From: Thaumasiovibrio occultus
Lineage (GTDB): Bacteria > Pseudomonadota > Gammaproteobacteria > Enterobacterales > Vibrionaceae
NCBI GenBank assembly: GCA_019703815.1
Contig: AP023053.1
Location: 172,995-236,994, forward strand
Reading direction: 5' to 3'
DNA length: 64,000 nt
The notes beneath the pieces are model-generated. The model was not told the origin of the DNA, did not search any database, and worked only from the letters and a program-made list of their open reading frames with translations. How positions within the stretch are numbered: position 1 is the stretch's first letter; each line of letters begins with the position of its first letter. The position numbers were made by a program, and so were the translations under genes. Below are positions 8,689-18,253 of this stretch, in pieces.

Positions 8689-10446
8689 TTACGCTTTTTG
8701 CGCGGTAGCGGCGAGCTCGGCATCCGACTTTTTCAGGAAGGCGTACAAGAAACCGGTCACTGCCGTACCTGCGGCAATGGCGAGCAAGTATGGCAGCACT
8801 GGGCTGATCGCATTTGGGATCAGCAGTACAAACAGGCCGCCGTGCGGTGCAAGCAGTTTGGCACCAAATAGCATGGAGAGTGCACCGGTGAGTGCGCCAC
8901 CGGCAATACACGCTGGGATCACTCGCATTGGATCGCGCGCCGCAAACGGGATCGCACCTTCAGAGATGAAGCACAAACCTAGCGCAAATGACGCCTTGCC
9001 TGCTTCGCGCTCAGGCTCGCTGAACTTGCGTTTAGCTAGCATGGTCGCTAAGCCCATACCCAGCGCCGGTACCATACCTGCTGCCATGGTCGCCGCCATT
9101 GGGGTGTAGGTTTGGGTTTCTAGTAGGCCAACACTAAAGGCGTAGGCGGCTTTGTTGACCGGGCCACCCAAGTCAAAGCACATCATCGCGCCAAGAACGA
9201 TACCCAGCACGACTGCGTTCGCATCCCCCATGCTGTTTAGATAGGCGGTTAGGCTGGCAAGCAGTTTCGCAACGGGCTCACCGACGATATAAATCATCAC
9301 CAAACCGGTGAACAAACTCGCGATAAACGGAATGATCAAAATCGGCTTTAGCGCTTCCATTGTTTGCGGCAGTTTGATGTGATCGGCCAAGAATTTCGCG
9401 CTGTAACCAGCGATGAAACCCGCAGCAATACCACCGAAGAAGCCCGCACCAAGTGAAGCCGCCAGCATACCGCCGATCAGACCCGGTGCTAGACCTGGAC
9501 GATCCGCAATCGAGTAGGCGATATAACCTGCGAGTACAGGGATCATCAAGGCAAACGCCGACGCGCCACCAATTTGCATCAGTGCATGGGCTAGGGTGCC
9601 TTCGTTTTGCGCGGCATTGATACCAAACACGAACGACAGTGCGATACACAAACCGCCCGCGACGACCAATGGCAGCATATGAGATACGCCGGTCATTAGG
9701 TGCTTATAAACGCCGGTTTTCTCTTGCTTGGCACCGTCAGCCGCAGCGGATTTGTTGCCGCTGTGTTGGTAAATGCTAGCGTTGGCGAAGGCATCATCCA
9801 AGGTTTGTTCGGTTTTCTTAAGCGCCAGGCCAGTGCTGGTTTTAAACAGCGGCTTACCGTCAAAGCGAGAGAGATCCACTTCGATGTCGGCAGCGATGAT
9901 CACCACATCGGCGTTGGCGATGTCTTCTGCGGTCAGCTGGTTTTTTGCCCCCACTGAGCCACGGGTTTCGACTTTGATATTGTGACCACGGGCTTTCGCG
10001 CCTTCTTCTAGCGCTTCCGCTGCCATAAAGGTGTGGGCAACACCGGTTGGGCATGCGGTGATCGCGACAATCGACTTCGTCGCGTTAACTGACGTCGGCG
10101 CTGAATTTGACACTGCCTGTGAAGTAGCAACATGCTGGTACACGTCAGCAGTGCTGGTCGCTGAGGTCAGGAAGCCTTCCGCGTTTTGTAGCGCGTCGTT
10201 GATTGTTCCTTGGTAGACTTTTTTACCGTCAAAGCGCGCCATATCAACTGGGGCATCGGCGGCGATCACAATGCAATCGACGCTGTTGATGGTGTCCGCT
10301 GACAGATGGTTCACGGCTTTGATGCTAGAGTGGCACTCAATGACCGCACTCCAGCCTAATTTTTCTGCTGCTTTTTCTAATAGGCCAGCGGCGAGGATGC
10401 TGCTTGCAATGCCGCTTGGACAAGCGGTGACGATAGCTAGGTTCAT
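8689..10446 (-). CDS. fruA: Fructose-specific PTS permease, EIIB'BC
   Basis: Product of 585 residues. It takes up fructose and phosphorylates it to fructose 1-phosphate. Two EIIB-type domains come first: a degenerate N-terminal copy (TACPSGIASSILAAGLLEKA) and the active copy (ITACPTGVAHTFMAAEALEE), whose cysteine in ACPTG is the phosphoryl acceptor. The multi-span EIIC channel follows, with FISEGAIPFAARDP. The ATG at 10446 was chosen because AGGATAG lies upstream and the N-terminus then matches vibrio FruA. An in-frame ATG at 10461 overlaps the fruK stop. It is the last gene of fruBKA. Confidence 0.95.
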   Translation of the reverse strand: MNLAIVTACPSGIASSILAAGLLEKAAEKLGWSAVIECHSSIKAVNHLSADTINSVDCIVIAADAPVDMARFDGKKVYQGTINDALQNAEGFLTSATSTADVYQHVATSQAVSNSAPTSVNATKSIVAITACPTGVAHTFMAAEALEEGAKARGHNIKVETRGSVGAKNQLTAEDIANADVVIIAADIEVDLSRFDGKPLFKTSTGLALKKTEQTLDDAFANASIYQHSGNKSAAADGAKQEKTGVYKHLMTGVSHMLPLVVAGGLCIALSFVFGINAAQNEGTLAHALMQIGGASAFALMIPVLAGYIAYSIADRPGLAPGLIGGMLAASLGAGFFGGIAAGFIAGYSAKFLADHIKLPQTMEALKPILIIPFIASLFTGLVMIYIVGEPVAKLLASLTAYLNSMGDANAVVLGIVLGAMMCFDLGGPVNKAAYAFSVGLLETQTYTPMAATMAAGMVPALGMGLATMLAKRKFSEPEREAGKASFALGLCFISEGAIPFAARDPMRVIPACIAGGALTGALSMLFGAKLLAPHGGLFVLLIPNAISPVLPYLLAIAAGTAVTGFLYAFLKKSDAELAATAQKA

Positions 10447-10460
10447 TGTTTCTATCCTCA

Positions 10461-11423
10461 TTAATTCGTTGTGACTGAGTGAATGCTGACGTTGGTCATG
10501 ATCGCTTCAAGTTGTTCTGGCTCGCCAATGCCGACGCCAATTTGGCTGACGGCGAGCGCGGAAAGGGCAGTGGCAAATTGCAGGGTTTTCTCTTGCGGCC
10601 ATTGTTGCAAATGCCCCCATGTTAGTCCGGCAACCAAAGTGTCACCGGCGCCTACCGTGCTGACCACTTGCATTTTCGGCGGCTGAGAGCGCATACCGTG
10701 GCCGTTAGCGAACCACATGACGCCGTCGGCACCCATCGACACCACCGCATGGCTGATCCCTTGTTGGTTCAGCGCTTGCGCGGCGGTTTGTACCGCGTCT
10801 GGCGTGTCTAAGGTGCGACCTAAGAACTCGCCCAGCTCCAGCTCGTTGGGTTTGACTAAGAACGGATTGGCGGCTAGACCCGCACTGAGCGCCGCGCCGC
10901 TGCTGTCGAAAACGACCTGTTTGCCAGCGTCGCTTAAGCGAGTGATCCACTCGGCCATGATCTCAGGCGATAGACCCGGCGGCAGACTGCCCGCCATCAC
11001 AAACACATCGTGAGTGGCGGCAAGCTCAAACAGGGTTGCTTCGAACGTGGCAATGTCACGTTCAGAGACAGTGACACCGGGGAAGTTAATGTCGCTGACG
11101 CGGCCACTGGCTTCGGCCAATTTCACATTGATGCGACATGCGCCCTCCACGGTGACAAATGCATCGTGAATACCGTACTGGGCAAACAAATGGCGAAATG
11201 CATCGTGGTTTTCTGCGCCAAGCAGACCGGTTGCCGTCACGTCGGCACCCAGCTCCGCCAGCACCATGGCGACGTTCACCCCTTTGCCCGCAGGGCGCAG
11301 GTTCGCGCTGGCGACTTTGTTCACTTCACCCAGCGCGATTTCACCAAGTTGGCCGGTTAAATCGAGCGCCGGATTTAAGGTAATGGTGACGACTTTTGGT
11401 CGTACCGTTGCTGTTGAGATCAT
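10461..11423 (-). CDS. fruK: 1-phosphofructokinase
   Basis: Product of 320 residues of the PfkB sugar-kinase family. It converts fructose 1-phosphate plus ATP to fructose 1,6-bisphosphate. The N-terminal signature TLNPALDLTG with the later GKGVNVA and the C-terminal STVGAGDTLVAGL (catalytic aspartate in GAGDT) are diagnostic. It lies three bases downstream of fruB with GAGGG as ribosome site, and its TAA overlaps a possible fruA start. It lies between the two PTS genes, as in other enteric and vibrio fru operons. Confidence 0.95.
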   Translation of the reverse strand: MISTATVRPKVVTITLNPALDLTGQLGEIALGEVNKVASANLRPAGKGVNVAMVLAELGADVTATGLLGAENHDAFRHLFAQYGIHDAFVTVEGACRINVKLAEASGRVSDINFPGVTVSERDIATFEATLFELAATHDVFVMAGSLPPGLSPEIMAEWITRLSDAGKQVVFDSSGAALSAGLAANPFLVKPNELELGEFLGRTLDTPDAVQTAAQALNQQGISHAVVSMGADGVMWFANGHGMRSQPPKMQVVSTVGAGDTLVAGLTWGHLQQWPQEKTLQFATALSALAVSQIGVGIGEPEQLEAIMTNVSIHSVTTN

Positions 11424-11426
11424 GGT

Positions 11427-12542
11427 TTAGCCCTCACCGAGACCAGTATCGATCGCCGCTTTAATGCCCGCTAGCGCTTCGGCAGCGTCTTCGCCATCGG
11501 CAGTAAATTCGAGCTGATGGCCTTGTTTCACCCCAAGCGCGATCACTTTCATCAGGCTTTTTGCTTTGACGGCTTTGCCATCACCATTAAGGTTTGAAAC
11601 CCAAATATCGGCCTTGTATTTCTTCGCCGTTGACACCAAAACTGCACCCGGGCGTGCATGCAGGCCGTGAGGGTTTTTGATGGTGTAAACTGCGGTGATC
11701 CCGCTTTTTTGCTCTTCGGTCAGGGCCGAGATGATCGCCGCTGCGTCGGCATTGATCAGCGTACTCAGTTTGTTATCGCTGCACAGTTGCAGCAAACGCT
11801 CGATCACCGGCAGGTGAGCACCGTCTTTGGCCGCGAAAGCGATCAACTGTTTCACGTCGTTGCCTGTTGCGTTTTCCACTGGGGTGGCCTGAACAACGGC
11901 GATGCCGGTGCTTTTGACGCCTTGGCTGGCAGCGGCAAGCCAAACGCCTTCACCCAGATGGCGCGGCGTTGCAGAAACCAGCTCGGCAACGCACTGGCTA
12001 TCGACTAAATCACGCTGCTTTAGCATGCCCGCCCCGACTGCACGCATTTGAGTGAGATCGGCGCGAGGAAAATCGGTAACAACCAGATCGGCATCGAGCG
12101 TTAGCGTGGTTTGGGTTTCGCCGTTGATAATGGCGATCAAGCGCTCAGCGCTATCGGCAGTTTTAAGCTGCTCTTCAATACCATCTGCCGACAGTACACG
12201 AGTCAGTTGTTTCAAAATGCCCAAGTGCTCGTCTGATTTCGCGGCAATACCAATCGCTACATAGACGCGGTTGTTGTCACCCCAATCGACCCCATTCGGG
12301 TAGTGCGCAATGGTCACGCCCGTTTGTTTGACTAAATCTCGGGTATCGGTGGTGCCGTGGGGAATGGCAATCCCATTGCCTAAAAACGTTGAGTTTTGTT
12401 GCTCGCGGGCTTGCATTCCATTGACGTAACCTTCTTCCACCAAACCACGCTGCGTGAGGGTAGCGGCTAGGCTCGCAATGGCGCTGATCTTGTCGTCAGC
12501 GGCTTGCTGGAGTTGGATGTCTTGTACGGTGAGTGACAACAT
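11427..12542 (-). CDS. fruB: Fructose PTS diphosphoryl-transfer protein (EIIA-M-HPr)
   Basis: Product of 371 residues. The N-terminal EIIA domain has the phosphorylated histidine in [14 protein letters not shown] (His62). A middle linker domain follows. The C-terminus is an HPr (FPr) domain with [14 protein letters not shown]. It passes phosphate from enzyme I to FruA. ATG at 12542 has GAGGA upstream. It is the first gene of the operon. FruR boxes lie in the gap before it, one of them next to a TATACT at 12609-12614 that fits a -10 element. Confidence 0.95.
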   Translation of the reverse strand: MLSLTVQDIQLQQAADDKISAIASLAATLTQRGLVEEGYVNGMQAREQQNSTFLGNGIAIPHGTTDTRDLVKQTGVTIAHYPNGVDWGDNNRVYVAIGIAAKSDEHLGILKQLTRVLSADGIEEQLKTADSAERLIAIINGETQTTLTLDADLVVTDFPRADLTQMRAVGAGMLKQRDLVDSQCVAELVSATPRHLGEGVWLAAASQGVKSTGIAVVQATPVENATGNDVKQLIAFAAKDGAHLPVIERLLQLCSDNKLSTLINADAAAIISALTEEQKSGITAVYTIKNPHGLHARPGAVLVSTAKKYKADIWVSNLNGDGKAVKAKSLMKVIALGVKQGHQLEFTADGEDAAEALAGIKAAIDTGLGEG

Positions 12543-12632
12543 ATTTCTTCGTCCTCTACGGGTTGATTGGCGTGTCGAGTCGCACTGACACTGCCGACGG
12601 ATGCAATCAGTATAGTCGTGCTGTACTGAGTG

Positions 12633-12769
12633 GCTGGAACGATTCAGCTTTTGATTTTAAAAAAGACTTAGCCGTTTTCTGTTTGAGACAAACTGACTAA
12701 GTGCGCTCCAGAGCCTGAAGATTGAAATTTAGCTGAATCGGTTCAGTTGACAGGCTGAATCAATTCAGC
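12633..12769. promoter_or_regulatory. Three FruR/Cra operators between fruB and fruR
   Basis: The Cra/FruR box is close to GCTGAATCGATTCAGC. Matches are GCTGGAACGATTCAGC at 12633-12648 (two mismatches), GCTGAATCGGTTCAGT at 12732-12747, and GCTGAATCAATTCAGC at 12754-12769, a 7-bp-arm palindrome. The first lies just upstream of the fruB -10 candidate. The last two flank and overlap a TTGACA (12747-12752) facing fruR. This fits control of fru together with autoregulation. In V. cholerae FruR has been reported to aid fru transcription when fructose 1-phosphate is bound, rather than only repress it. Confidence 0.85.
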
Positions 12770-12808
12770 AATGATTGCAAACGATCAGGATGATCCTCGC
12801 ATTATAAT
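12747..12808 (+). promoter_or_regulatory. fruR: Candidate fruR promoters
   Basis: A perfect TATAAT at 12803-12808 lies 36 bases before the fruR ATG but has no good -35 at normal spacing. TTGACA at 12747-12752 pairs at 17 bases with AATGAT (12770-12775), a four-of-six -10 that overlaps the end of a FruR box. Either could serve. Confidence 0.4.
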
Positions 12809-12843
12809 TTTGAACTGTCGCACATTTTTAGGATGCAGTGACC

Positions 12844-13824
12844 ATGAAGCTAGATGAAATTGCACGCTTGGCTGGGGTGTCAAAGACCACCGCCAGTTAC
12901 GTGATCAATGGAAAAGCTGAGCAATATCGCATCAGCCAAAAGACCCAAGATAAGGTGATGGCCGTGGTAGAGGCGCACAACTATCGCCCTAATCATGCGG
13001 CGTCGTCACTGCGTGCGGGGAGCAGCCGAAGCTTTGGTCTGATCATCCCTGATCTGGAAAACAGCAGTTATGCTCGTTTGGCGAAACTGCTTGAGCGCGA
13101 TGCGCGCGCGGCAGGGTATCAGCTGATCATCTCATGCAGCGATGATGAGCCGGAAACCGAAAAACAAGTCGCGGACAATTTGATCATCCGCCGGATTGAT
13201 GCGCTGTTTGTTGCGAGTTGCCTTCACCATCAAGACCCGTTCTACAAAACCATTCAAGATAAAGGCACCCCAGTGATTGCCCTTGATCGGATCATGGACG
13301 ATGAGCACTTTGGCTGCGTGATCAGTGAAAATTTCGATGGCGCGAAAACCTTGGCGAATGCGCTGCCGTTGGCGGAGATCCAGTCGTTAGGGCTGATTGG
13401 CGCGGTGGCCGAGTTGAACGTGTCGATTGAACGCGAACGTGGGGTGCTCGCCGCCTTGGAAACTCAGAACATTGCGCCCAGTGTGCTCTATGGTGAGGCG
13501 TTCACTCGCGAAGAAGGTTATCGCGTGGCAATGCAGTGGATCGCAAGCGATAGCCTGCCCGGTGCCGTACTGTGTACCGCATACCCGTTATTTGAAGGGG
13601 TGCTCGATGCCATGGTGGCGCATCCCGAACTATTCCAGCGCACCCACTTTGCAACGTTTGGTGATAACCGCTTGCTGGATTTCCTGCCGATCAAAGTCCA
13701 TTCATTAGCTCAGCGTTTTGAGTTGATCGCCGATGCGGCATTAACCATTGCGCTCACCGCGTTATCAGCGGGCAAACCGCAACCCGGGATTGAGCTGATC
13801 CCGCGTCAACTGAAAATCCGCTAG
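12844..13824 (+). CDS. fruR: Catabolite repressor-activator FruR/Cra (LacI family)
   Basis: Product of 326 residues. The N-terminus MKLDEIARLAGVSKTTASYV is the LacI-type helix-turn-helix, nearly identical to E. coli Cra, followed by hinge sequence NHAASSLRAGSSRSFGLIIP. The periplasmic-binding-protein-like effector domain follows (TFGDNRLLDFL is shared with Cra). ATG at 12844 is preferred because the product then starts exactly like Cra. A GTG two codons earlier is also possible. The ligand is expected to be fructose 1-phosphate. It is divergent from fruBKA with three operators between. Confidence 0.93.
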   Translation: MKLDEIARLAGVSKTTASYVINGKAEQYRISQKTQDKVMAVVEAHNYRPNHAASSLRAGSSRSFGLIIPDLENSSYARLAKLLERDARAAGYQLIISCSDDEPETEKQVADNLIIRRIDALFVASCLHHQDPFYKTIQDKGTPVIALDRIMDDEHFGCVISENFDGAKTLANALPLAEIQSLGLIGAVAELNVSIERERGVLAALETQNIAPSVLYGEAFTREEGYRVAMQWIASDSLPGAVLCTAYPLFEGVLDAMVAHPELFQRTHFATFGDNRLLDFLPIKVHSLAQRFELIADAALTIALTALSAGKPQPGIELIPRQLKIR

Positions 13825-13833
13825 ACGATGAAC

Positions 13834-13861
13834 CCCCAGTGAATATTTACCGTCACTGGGG
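13834..13861 (+). terminator. Hairpin after fruR, weak terminator
   Basis: CCCCAGTGA pairs with TCACTGGGG (9 bp, 10-base loop) starting 10 bases past the fruR stop. The downstream sequence is TAAAAACG, not a T-run, so termination would be weak or Rho-assisted. Confidence 0.4.
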
Positions 13862-14057
13862 TAAAAACGTCATCTTTTTGGCGAAAAGATCGCGGGTGCA
13901 GCGCCGCTGATTGTTGCTTACGCACACAGGATTCATCAACTTAGTGAGGAGCTTCGCTATTTGAGAAAATGTGGGGATAATTCGACGGTAAGATACCAGT
14001 ACCTTTTGAGCGAAATGGTAAGATGTGGCCAACATTCAGCTCAGAAAGGAATCGAAC

Positions 14058-15953
14058 TTGAACAATTTTTCTCTGCATTTTGTTGTGCTGGAAAGCTACC
14101 ACAGAACCTTGCGTATCGCATTGGAGCTCGTTAACCGCTCTCCACGTGCTATTTCGGACTTTGTCCTTTGTTTTGATATGCCTCGTTTTATGGATAAGAA
14201 CCAGGTCGTCAATGGCGCGGTAGTAAAACAAGCCGGTTCCCATATCGAAGTCGCGCCGCCACCAAGTTTTGTCTTGGAGCCAGATGCGTGTTGGCGTATT
14301 GAGCTGTATAGCGAAACGGCCGGCGTCACTAACTTGGGTGAGCGCCCAATGGGTGCCTACCTGCGCCACAATGGTGAGACTTTCCCTGTCGCTGAAGGGC
14401 TGCACAACATGCGCCAGCCTCATAGTGTCGACCTTCTGCCGTTATACCTTCCTGAAGCCAAAGCGGGGATCATTCCGCAACCTCAACACATGAGTGTGCA
14501 AGAGAGCAGTTTGCCGATCCCGCCGGTATGGCAAATGCGCAGCAATAGCGAACTGGCAGGCAAAGCGCAACACTGGTTATCCGAGCAAATCACGTTTGGT
14601 GATGACTCTGCCGTTGTGGTGAGTTTTGACGAAGTGCCAGAGATGGATGATGAAGCGTATGCGCTGCGCGTGCATCAAGATGGCGTCACAATTTCAGCGG
14701 GCTCTGTGGGCGGTTTCTTGTATGGCGCGGTGTCGTTGGCGCAACTGGTGCGCACCAGTACTGATGGCACGATTGCGCTGGCCGATATTCATGATGCGCC
14801 GCGCTTTGCTTATCGTGGTCAATTCTTAGACTGTTGTCGTTCGTTCCACGGCATTCGTACCGTTAAAGCGGTGCTAGAGCGCATGGTGTGGCTAAAGCTC
14901 AATACCTTCCATTGGCACATTACCGACGATGAAGGCTGGCGTTTAGAGCTGAACTGCTTCCCGCAATTGACCCAAGTGGGCGCGTGGCGCGGCGATGACG
15001 AAGCGTTGGAGCCACAATTTGGCTCGGGGGCGCATCGCTATGGCGGTTTCTTTAGCCAACAAGAAGTGAAAGAAGTGCTGGCGTTGGCAGAGTCTCTCAA
15101 TATTACCGTGATCCCTGAAATTGACACTCCGGGGCATGCGCGCGCATTGCTCAAAGCCCTCCCTGAGTTGTTGATTGAAGCGGAAGATAAATCCCAATAC
15201 GAGTCGATTCAGCAATACACCGATAACGTGCTGAACCCAGGGTTAGATGCAACCTACCGCGTGCTGGAAACCATTTTGGATGAGGTGTGTGAACTGTTCC
15301 CATCGCAGCGCATTCACCTTGGCGGTGACGAAGTGCCAAAGCATGTGTGGGAAAAATCCCCAGCGTGTTTGAAAAAGCAAGCAGAGCTTGGCTTTGACGA
15401 TGTGCGTGATTTGGAATGGCACTTAATGCTGCACATGCAGGGCCATTTGAAAGCTAAAGGCCGTGCGATTGGGGTGTGGGAAGAAGCGTCTCACAGCGGT
15501 AAGCTCGAAGATGACGCGCTGGTGTATGCGTGGTCGAACGCCGCCGAAGGCGCGAAAGCGATTGAAGCGGGTTACAAGGTGTTGATGTGTCCGGCGCAAT
15601 CGACTTATCTCGATATGGCGTGGAACCGTGATATCCACGAGCCAGGTGTGCTGTGGGCTGGCAACATCACCCTAGAGAAAGCCTATGCGTTTGATCCGGC
15701 CGAAGGCTTGCCAGAAGAGAGCGTTGTCGGGACGCAAGCACTGGTGTGGACCGAGATTGTTCACGATCACCGTATTCTCGAATACATGTTGTACCCGCGC
15801 TTGTTTGCCGTTGCCGAGAATGCATGGACGCAACCGGTACATAAAAATTGGGACGATTTCCAAGCGCGTGTCGCGGGGCAAATTCCACTGTTGGATCAAG
15901 ATGGCATTCATTATCGTCAGTACAATAAACAAGTGCCGGAAGTGAAAAACTAA
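14058..15953 (+). CDS. Beta-N-acetylhexosaminidase, GH20
   Basis: Product of about 631 residues. It releases N-acetylglucosamine from chitin oligomers. An N-terminal beta domain is followed by the GH20 barrel with the substrate-binding FHWHITDDEGWRLEL, the strand IPEIDTPGHARA and the catalytic Asp-Glu pair in IHLGGDEVP (about residues 424-425). No signal peptide is seen, so it is probably cytoplasmic and acts on imported chitobiose-type sugars, a standard vibrio activity. TTG at 14058 has AAGGA 7 bases upstream. GTG at 14025 is the alternative start with a poorer site. It stands alone with its own terminator. Confidence 0.92.
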   Translation: MNNFSLHFVVLESYHRTLRIALELVNRSPRAISDFVLCFDMPRFMDKNQVVNGAVVKQAGSHIEVAPPPSFVLEPDACWRIELYSETAGVTNLGERPMGAYLRHNGETFPVAEGLHNMRQPHSVDLLPLYLPEAKAGIIPQPQHMSVQESSLPIPPVWQMRSNSELAGKAQHWLSEQITFGDDSAVVVSFDEVPEMDDEAYALRVHQDGVTISAGSVGGFLYGAVSLAQLVRTSTDGTIALADIHDAPRFAYRGQFLDCCRSFHGIRTVKAVLERMVWLKLNTFHWHITDDEGWRLELNCFPQLTQVGAWRGDDEALEPQFGSGAHRYGGFFSQQEVKEVLALAESLNITVIPEIDTPGHARALLKALPELLIEAEDKSQYESIQQYTDNVLNPGLDATYRVLETILDEVCELFPSQRIHLGGDEVPKHVWEKSPACLKKQAELGFDDVRDLEWHLMLHMQGHLKAKGRAIGVWEEASHSGKLEDDALVYAWSNAAEGAKAIEAGYKVLMCPAQSTYLDMAWNRDIHEPGVLWAGNITLEKAYAFDPAEGLPEESVVGTQALVWTEIVHDHRILEYMLYPRLFAVAENAWTQPVHKNWDDFQARVAGQIPLLDQDGIHYRQYNKQVPEVKN

Positions 15954-15982
15954 CTTTCATTTGCTGTATTGTTTTTTATTTG

Positions 15983-16010
15983 AACCGTCGCTTATTGCGG
16001 CGGTTTTTTT
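15983..16010 (+). terminator. Terminator of the hexosaminidase gene
   Basis: AACCGTCGC / GCGGCGGTT (9 bp with one G-U pair, 5-base loop) followed by a run of T. Confidence 0.9.
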
Positions 16011-16381
16011 ATCTGTTTTAGCAAGCGGTTATTTGTTTGTCGTCGTTGCCAGTACAAATAGTGAGCGAATAAAGCGTAGAGAATGAATGTTTAGGATCGT
16101 TTGTATTTTTGGTTAATTGATTGTTTATTGCACTGCAAATACCTGGATTCGCAGCATGTTTATTGTATTTTGAGATAATAATTTGCTGCAAAAGCTATCG
16201 AAATGGGCTATAAAAGCGCGCTTTTCGAATGGCGAGGTTCTTCTTGCTGAAGAATCGAGCACATATTTCCACAAGTAATTTAACTTTACTTTGACGACCT
16301 ATTGATAACAGTAAATGCTGTTATCCAATGTGTTGTGGGTGACTTGTGGCCGTTATTTTCTTAATGATGAAGTATTAAATC
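16011..16381 (+). promoter_or_regulatory. AT-rich leader of the DUF3332-like lipoprotein gene, with an 8-bp palindrome
   Basis: No gene is visible in these 371 bases. At 16304-16325 a perfect inverted repeat GATAACAG-TAAATG-CTGTTATC lies 56 bases before the ATG. A TTGACG occurs just before it (16291-16296). The palindrome could be an operator or an RNA hairpin in the leader. Confidence 0.45.
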
Positions 16382-16729
16382 ATGGCAGTTAAAAAGAGTC
16401 TTCTGAAAACTCTAGGCGTTGTAGCGCTACCTTTGATCCTAAGTGGCTGTGTGGGTAGCAACGCGCTAACCGGCAAACTAATGGGTGTAAACATTAAAGC
16501 CGTTGATAACCGTTACGCTCGTGGTGGTTTGAACATGCTAATGTCTCCTTTGTACGGTTTCACTGTGGGTGCAGACTACATGGTGTTCAACTCAATCGAG
16601 TTCTGGACTGGTAGCAACATCATCACTGGCCAAAAACACATTTTTGATACCAAAACCGGTACTTGGATCCAAATCAATGGTCAGCTAGATCCAGCACTGC
16701 ATGACGCGCCAATCCCGCCAATGCGTTAA
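16382..16729 (+). CDS. DUF3332-like lipoprotein
   Basis: Product of 115 residues. A basic start (MAVKKSLLKT), a hydrophobic stretch and the lipobox LILSGC (Cys22) mark a lipoprotein. The mature part has PLYGFTVGADYMVFNSIEFWTG, matching the DUF3332 pattern (NSIEFWTGKN in family members) and containing one hydrophobic patch. Function is unknown. Codons are strongly biased to ACT, GGT and CTA compared with flanking genes, suggesting high expression, and a strong terminator follows. The gene is monocistronic. Confidence 0.8.
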   Translation: MAVKKSLLKTLGVVALPLILSGCVGSNALTGKLMGVNIKAVDNRYARGGLNMLMSPLYGFTVGADYMVFNSIEFWTGSNIITGQKHIFDTKTGTWIQINGQLDPALHDAPIPPMR

Positions 16730-16775
16730 TCGATGAAGGCTAGTCGTCAAGGCTAGCGTTTCGATGTCGCGATAG

Positions 16776-16806
16776 AAAACGCTCTGTGAAAACAGAGCGT
16801 TTTTTT
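16776..16806 (+). terminator. Terminator of the DUF3332-like gene
   Basis: Perfect hairpin of about 12 bp (AAAACGCTCTGT / ACAGAGCGTTTT, 4-base loop) followed by T residues. It is a very strong Rho-independent terminator. Confidence 0.95.
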
Positions 16807-16865
16807 ATGACCTCACAAAGCAGAACAGATTCTCCCTTACTTCTACTTTCTTTCAGCGTCTTGGG

Positions 16866-17159
16866 TTATTGATATTCGATCACAAGGCTTGCCAAGGTCC
16901 CCATTGTGCCTTCTGGATATTCCCCAGTGAGTAGATAGAGCTGGCTATACATATTGCTGACACTGTGTGAGGTGGCTGCTTGTGCGATAAATCTGACGCC
17001 CCAACTGCTGCGGCCCAAAGGTGGTGTGAGCGGATTGCGCAGAATTGGCGTCGCTTTGTTGGCTCGCGACGGGGCAGAAGCGGCGGCAAGCTCGTGATTG
17101 GGGATGATTTGAGCGGTAAAATAGGCTCCACTATGCAGCGGAGCCTGGATAGCATTACG
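16866..17159 (-). pseudogene. Open frame that may be the C-terminal remnant of a lost gene
   Basis: On the minus strand a frame runs from just after a TAG (17162-17160) to TAA at 16868-16866, 97 codons, without a usable ATG until late. Its translation reads like ordinary protein, for example SWGVRFIAQAATSHSVSNMY and LLTGEYPEGTMGTLASLVIE. An overlapping frame with an ATG (17155 to 16880) has unprotein-like composition. The yidA stop overlaps its upstream end. It may be the tail of a deleted gene; I do not recognise the family. Confidence 0.25.
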
Positions 17160-17991
17160 CTAGCGCGCCGTCTTGCTCGGCAATTTTCGCCAAGACAAAC
17201 TGCTCAATGGCAACGGCTACGCCATCGTTGTCATTGGTTTCGGTAACGTGGTTGGCGATCGCTTTCATTTCGTCGGTCGCGTTGCCCATCGCAATACCAA
17301 GTCCGGCATAACGCAGCATGTGCTCGTCGTTACCCGCATCACCCATACAAATCACTTGGCTGGCATCTAGGCCCAGAAACTCCGCCAGCATAGCAACACC
17401 GGTGCCTTTGTTGCTGTTTGGGTTCATCAGCTCTAAAAAGAACGGTGCACTTTGCACAACGGTATATTGCTCATACAGTGACGCAGGCAATTTGGCGATC
17501 GCTGCAGACAGAATGCTCGCATCCGCCACCATCATGACTTTGATGATCTCTTCATCATCGCTCAGTTGGTTGAAATCAAACAGCGTGATAGGTGTGCCGT
17601 TAATTTCAGACTCGTGATCGGTGTAGGTGTTGTGCTCTGGCGTGATCAAGCCGTGCGTTGGGCTAAAGGCATGCACAAAGGTGTTAAGCGACTTTGCCAG
17701 CTCGGCGATATATTTCGCGTCTTTACCTGTCATGATTTGCTTGCGAATAACCGATTTACAACGCGCGCGCTGCACGACCGAGGCGTTGTAGCTCAATACG
17801 TAATCGTCTTCGCCATTCATCTCTAGCTCATCAAGGTATTTCACCATCCCTTCCAGTGGACGGCCTGAAGCGAGCACCACGTGAACACCGTGAGCACGGG
17901 CTTGGGCGATAGCTTGTTTGGTACGAGGCGAGATTTGTTTTTGCGAATTTAGTAAAGTGCCGTCCATATCGAGGGCAACCAGTTTGTACAT
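17155..17991 (-). CDS. yidA: Cof-type HAD sugar phosphatase, YidA-like
   Basis: Product of 278 residues of HAD subfamily IIB. Motif I is LVALDMDGTLLNS (nucleophile and acid Asp), motif II is VLASGRP, motif III includes NKGTGV, and motif IV is CMGDAGNDEHMLRYAG. Alignment by eye with E. coli YidA (270 residues) is good over the whole length, including KVMM, SAPFFLE and NKGTGV. YidA dephosphorylates sugar phosphates in the cytoplasm. The gene is alone on the minus strand. The in vivo substrate is unknown. Confidence 0.9.
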   Translation of the reverse strand: MYKLVALDMDGTLLNSQKQISPRTKQAIAQARAHGVHVVLASGRPLEGMVKYLDELEMNGEDDYVLSYNASVVQRARCKSVIRKQIMTGKDAKYIAELAKSLNTFVHAFSPTHGLITPEHNTYTDHESEINGTPITLFDFNQLSDDEEIIKVMMVADASILSAAIAKLPASLYEQYTVVQSAPFFLELMNPNSNKGTGVAMLAEFLGLDASQVICMGDAGNDEHMLRYAGLGIAMGNATDEMKAIANHVTETNDNDGVAVAIEQFVLAKIAEQDGALA

Positions 17992-18253
17992 GCGGGCGTT
18001 CCTATTGGTAAAAGCAAGCAGAGAGTGAAAGCCGAAAAAAGCGTTTTATTGACCTTGGCATCTTGGCGCACTTAGGTGTCTTAGCCCCGAAAGCGCAAAG
18101 TGTTCGCAGGGGTCACTCTCAAACAGAAATTGGCGTTAGTGTAATCGACTTTTATGACGATTTAATCCTTTCTTTTTCCGAGAATCCGCTCAATCGACGC
18201 GCTAACAACGGATAACGCGCTGAAAGATGGCGTTTATCCGTGCGAAATGCCTA

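Noticed and set aside
16880-17155. 91-codon frame with ATG overlapping the yidA stop
   Set aside because: Composition (many R, P, S, H and W) is not protein-like; a different frame of the same strand reads as real protein, so this one was left out.
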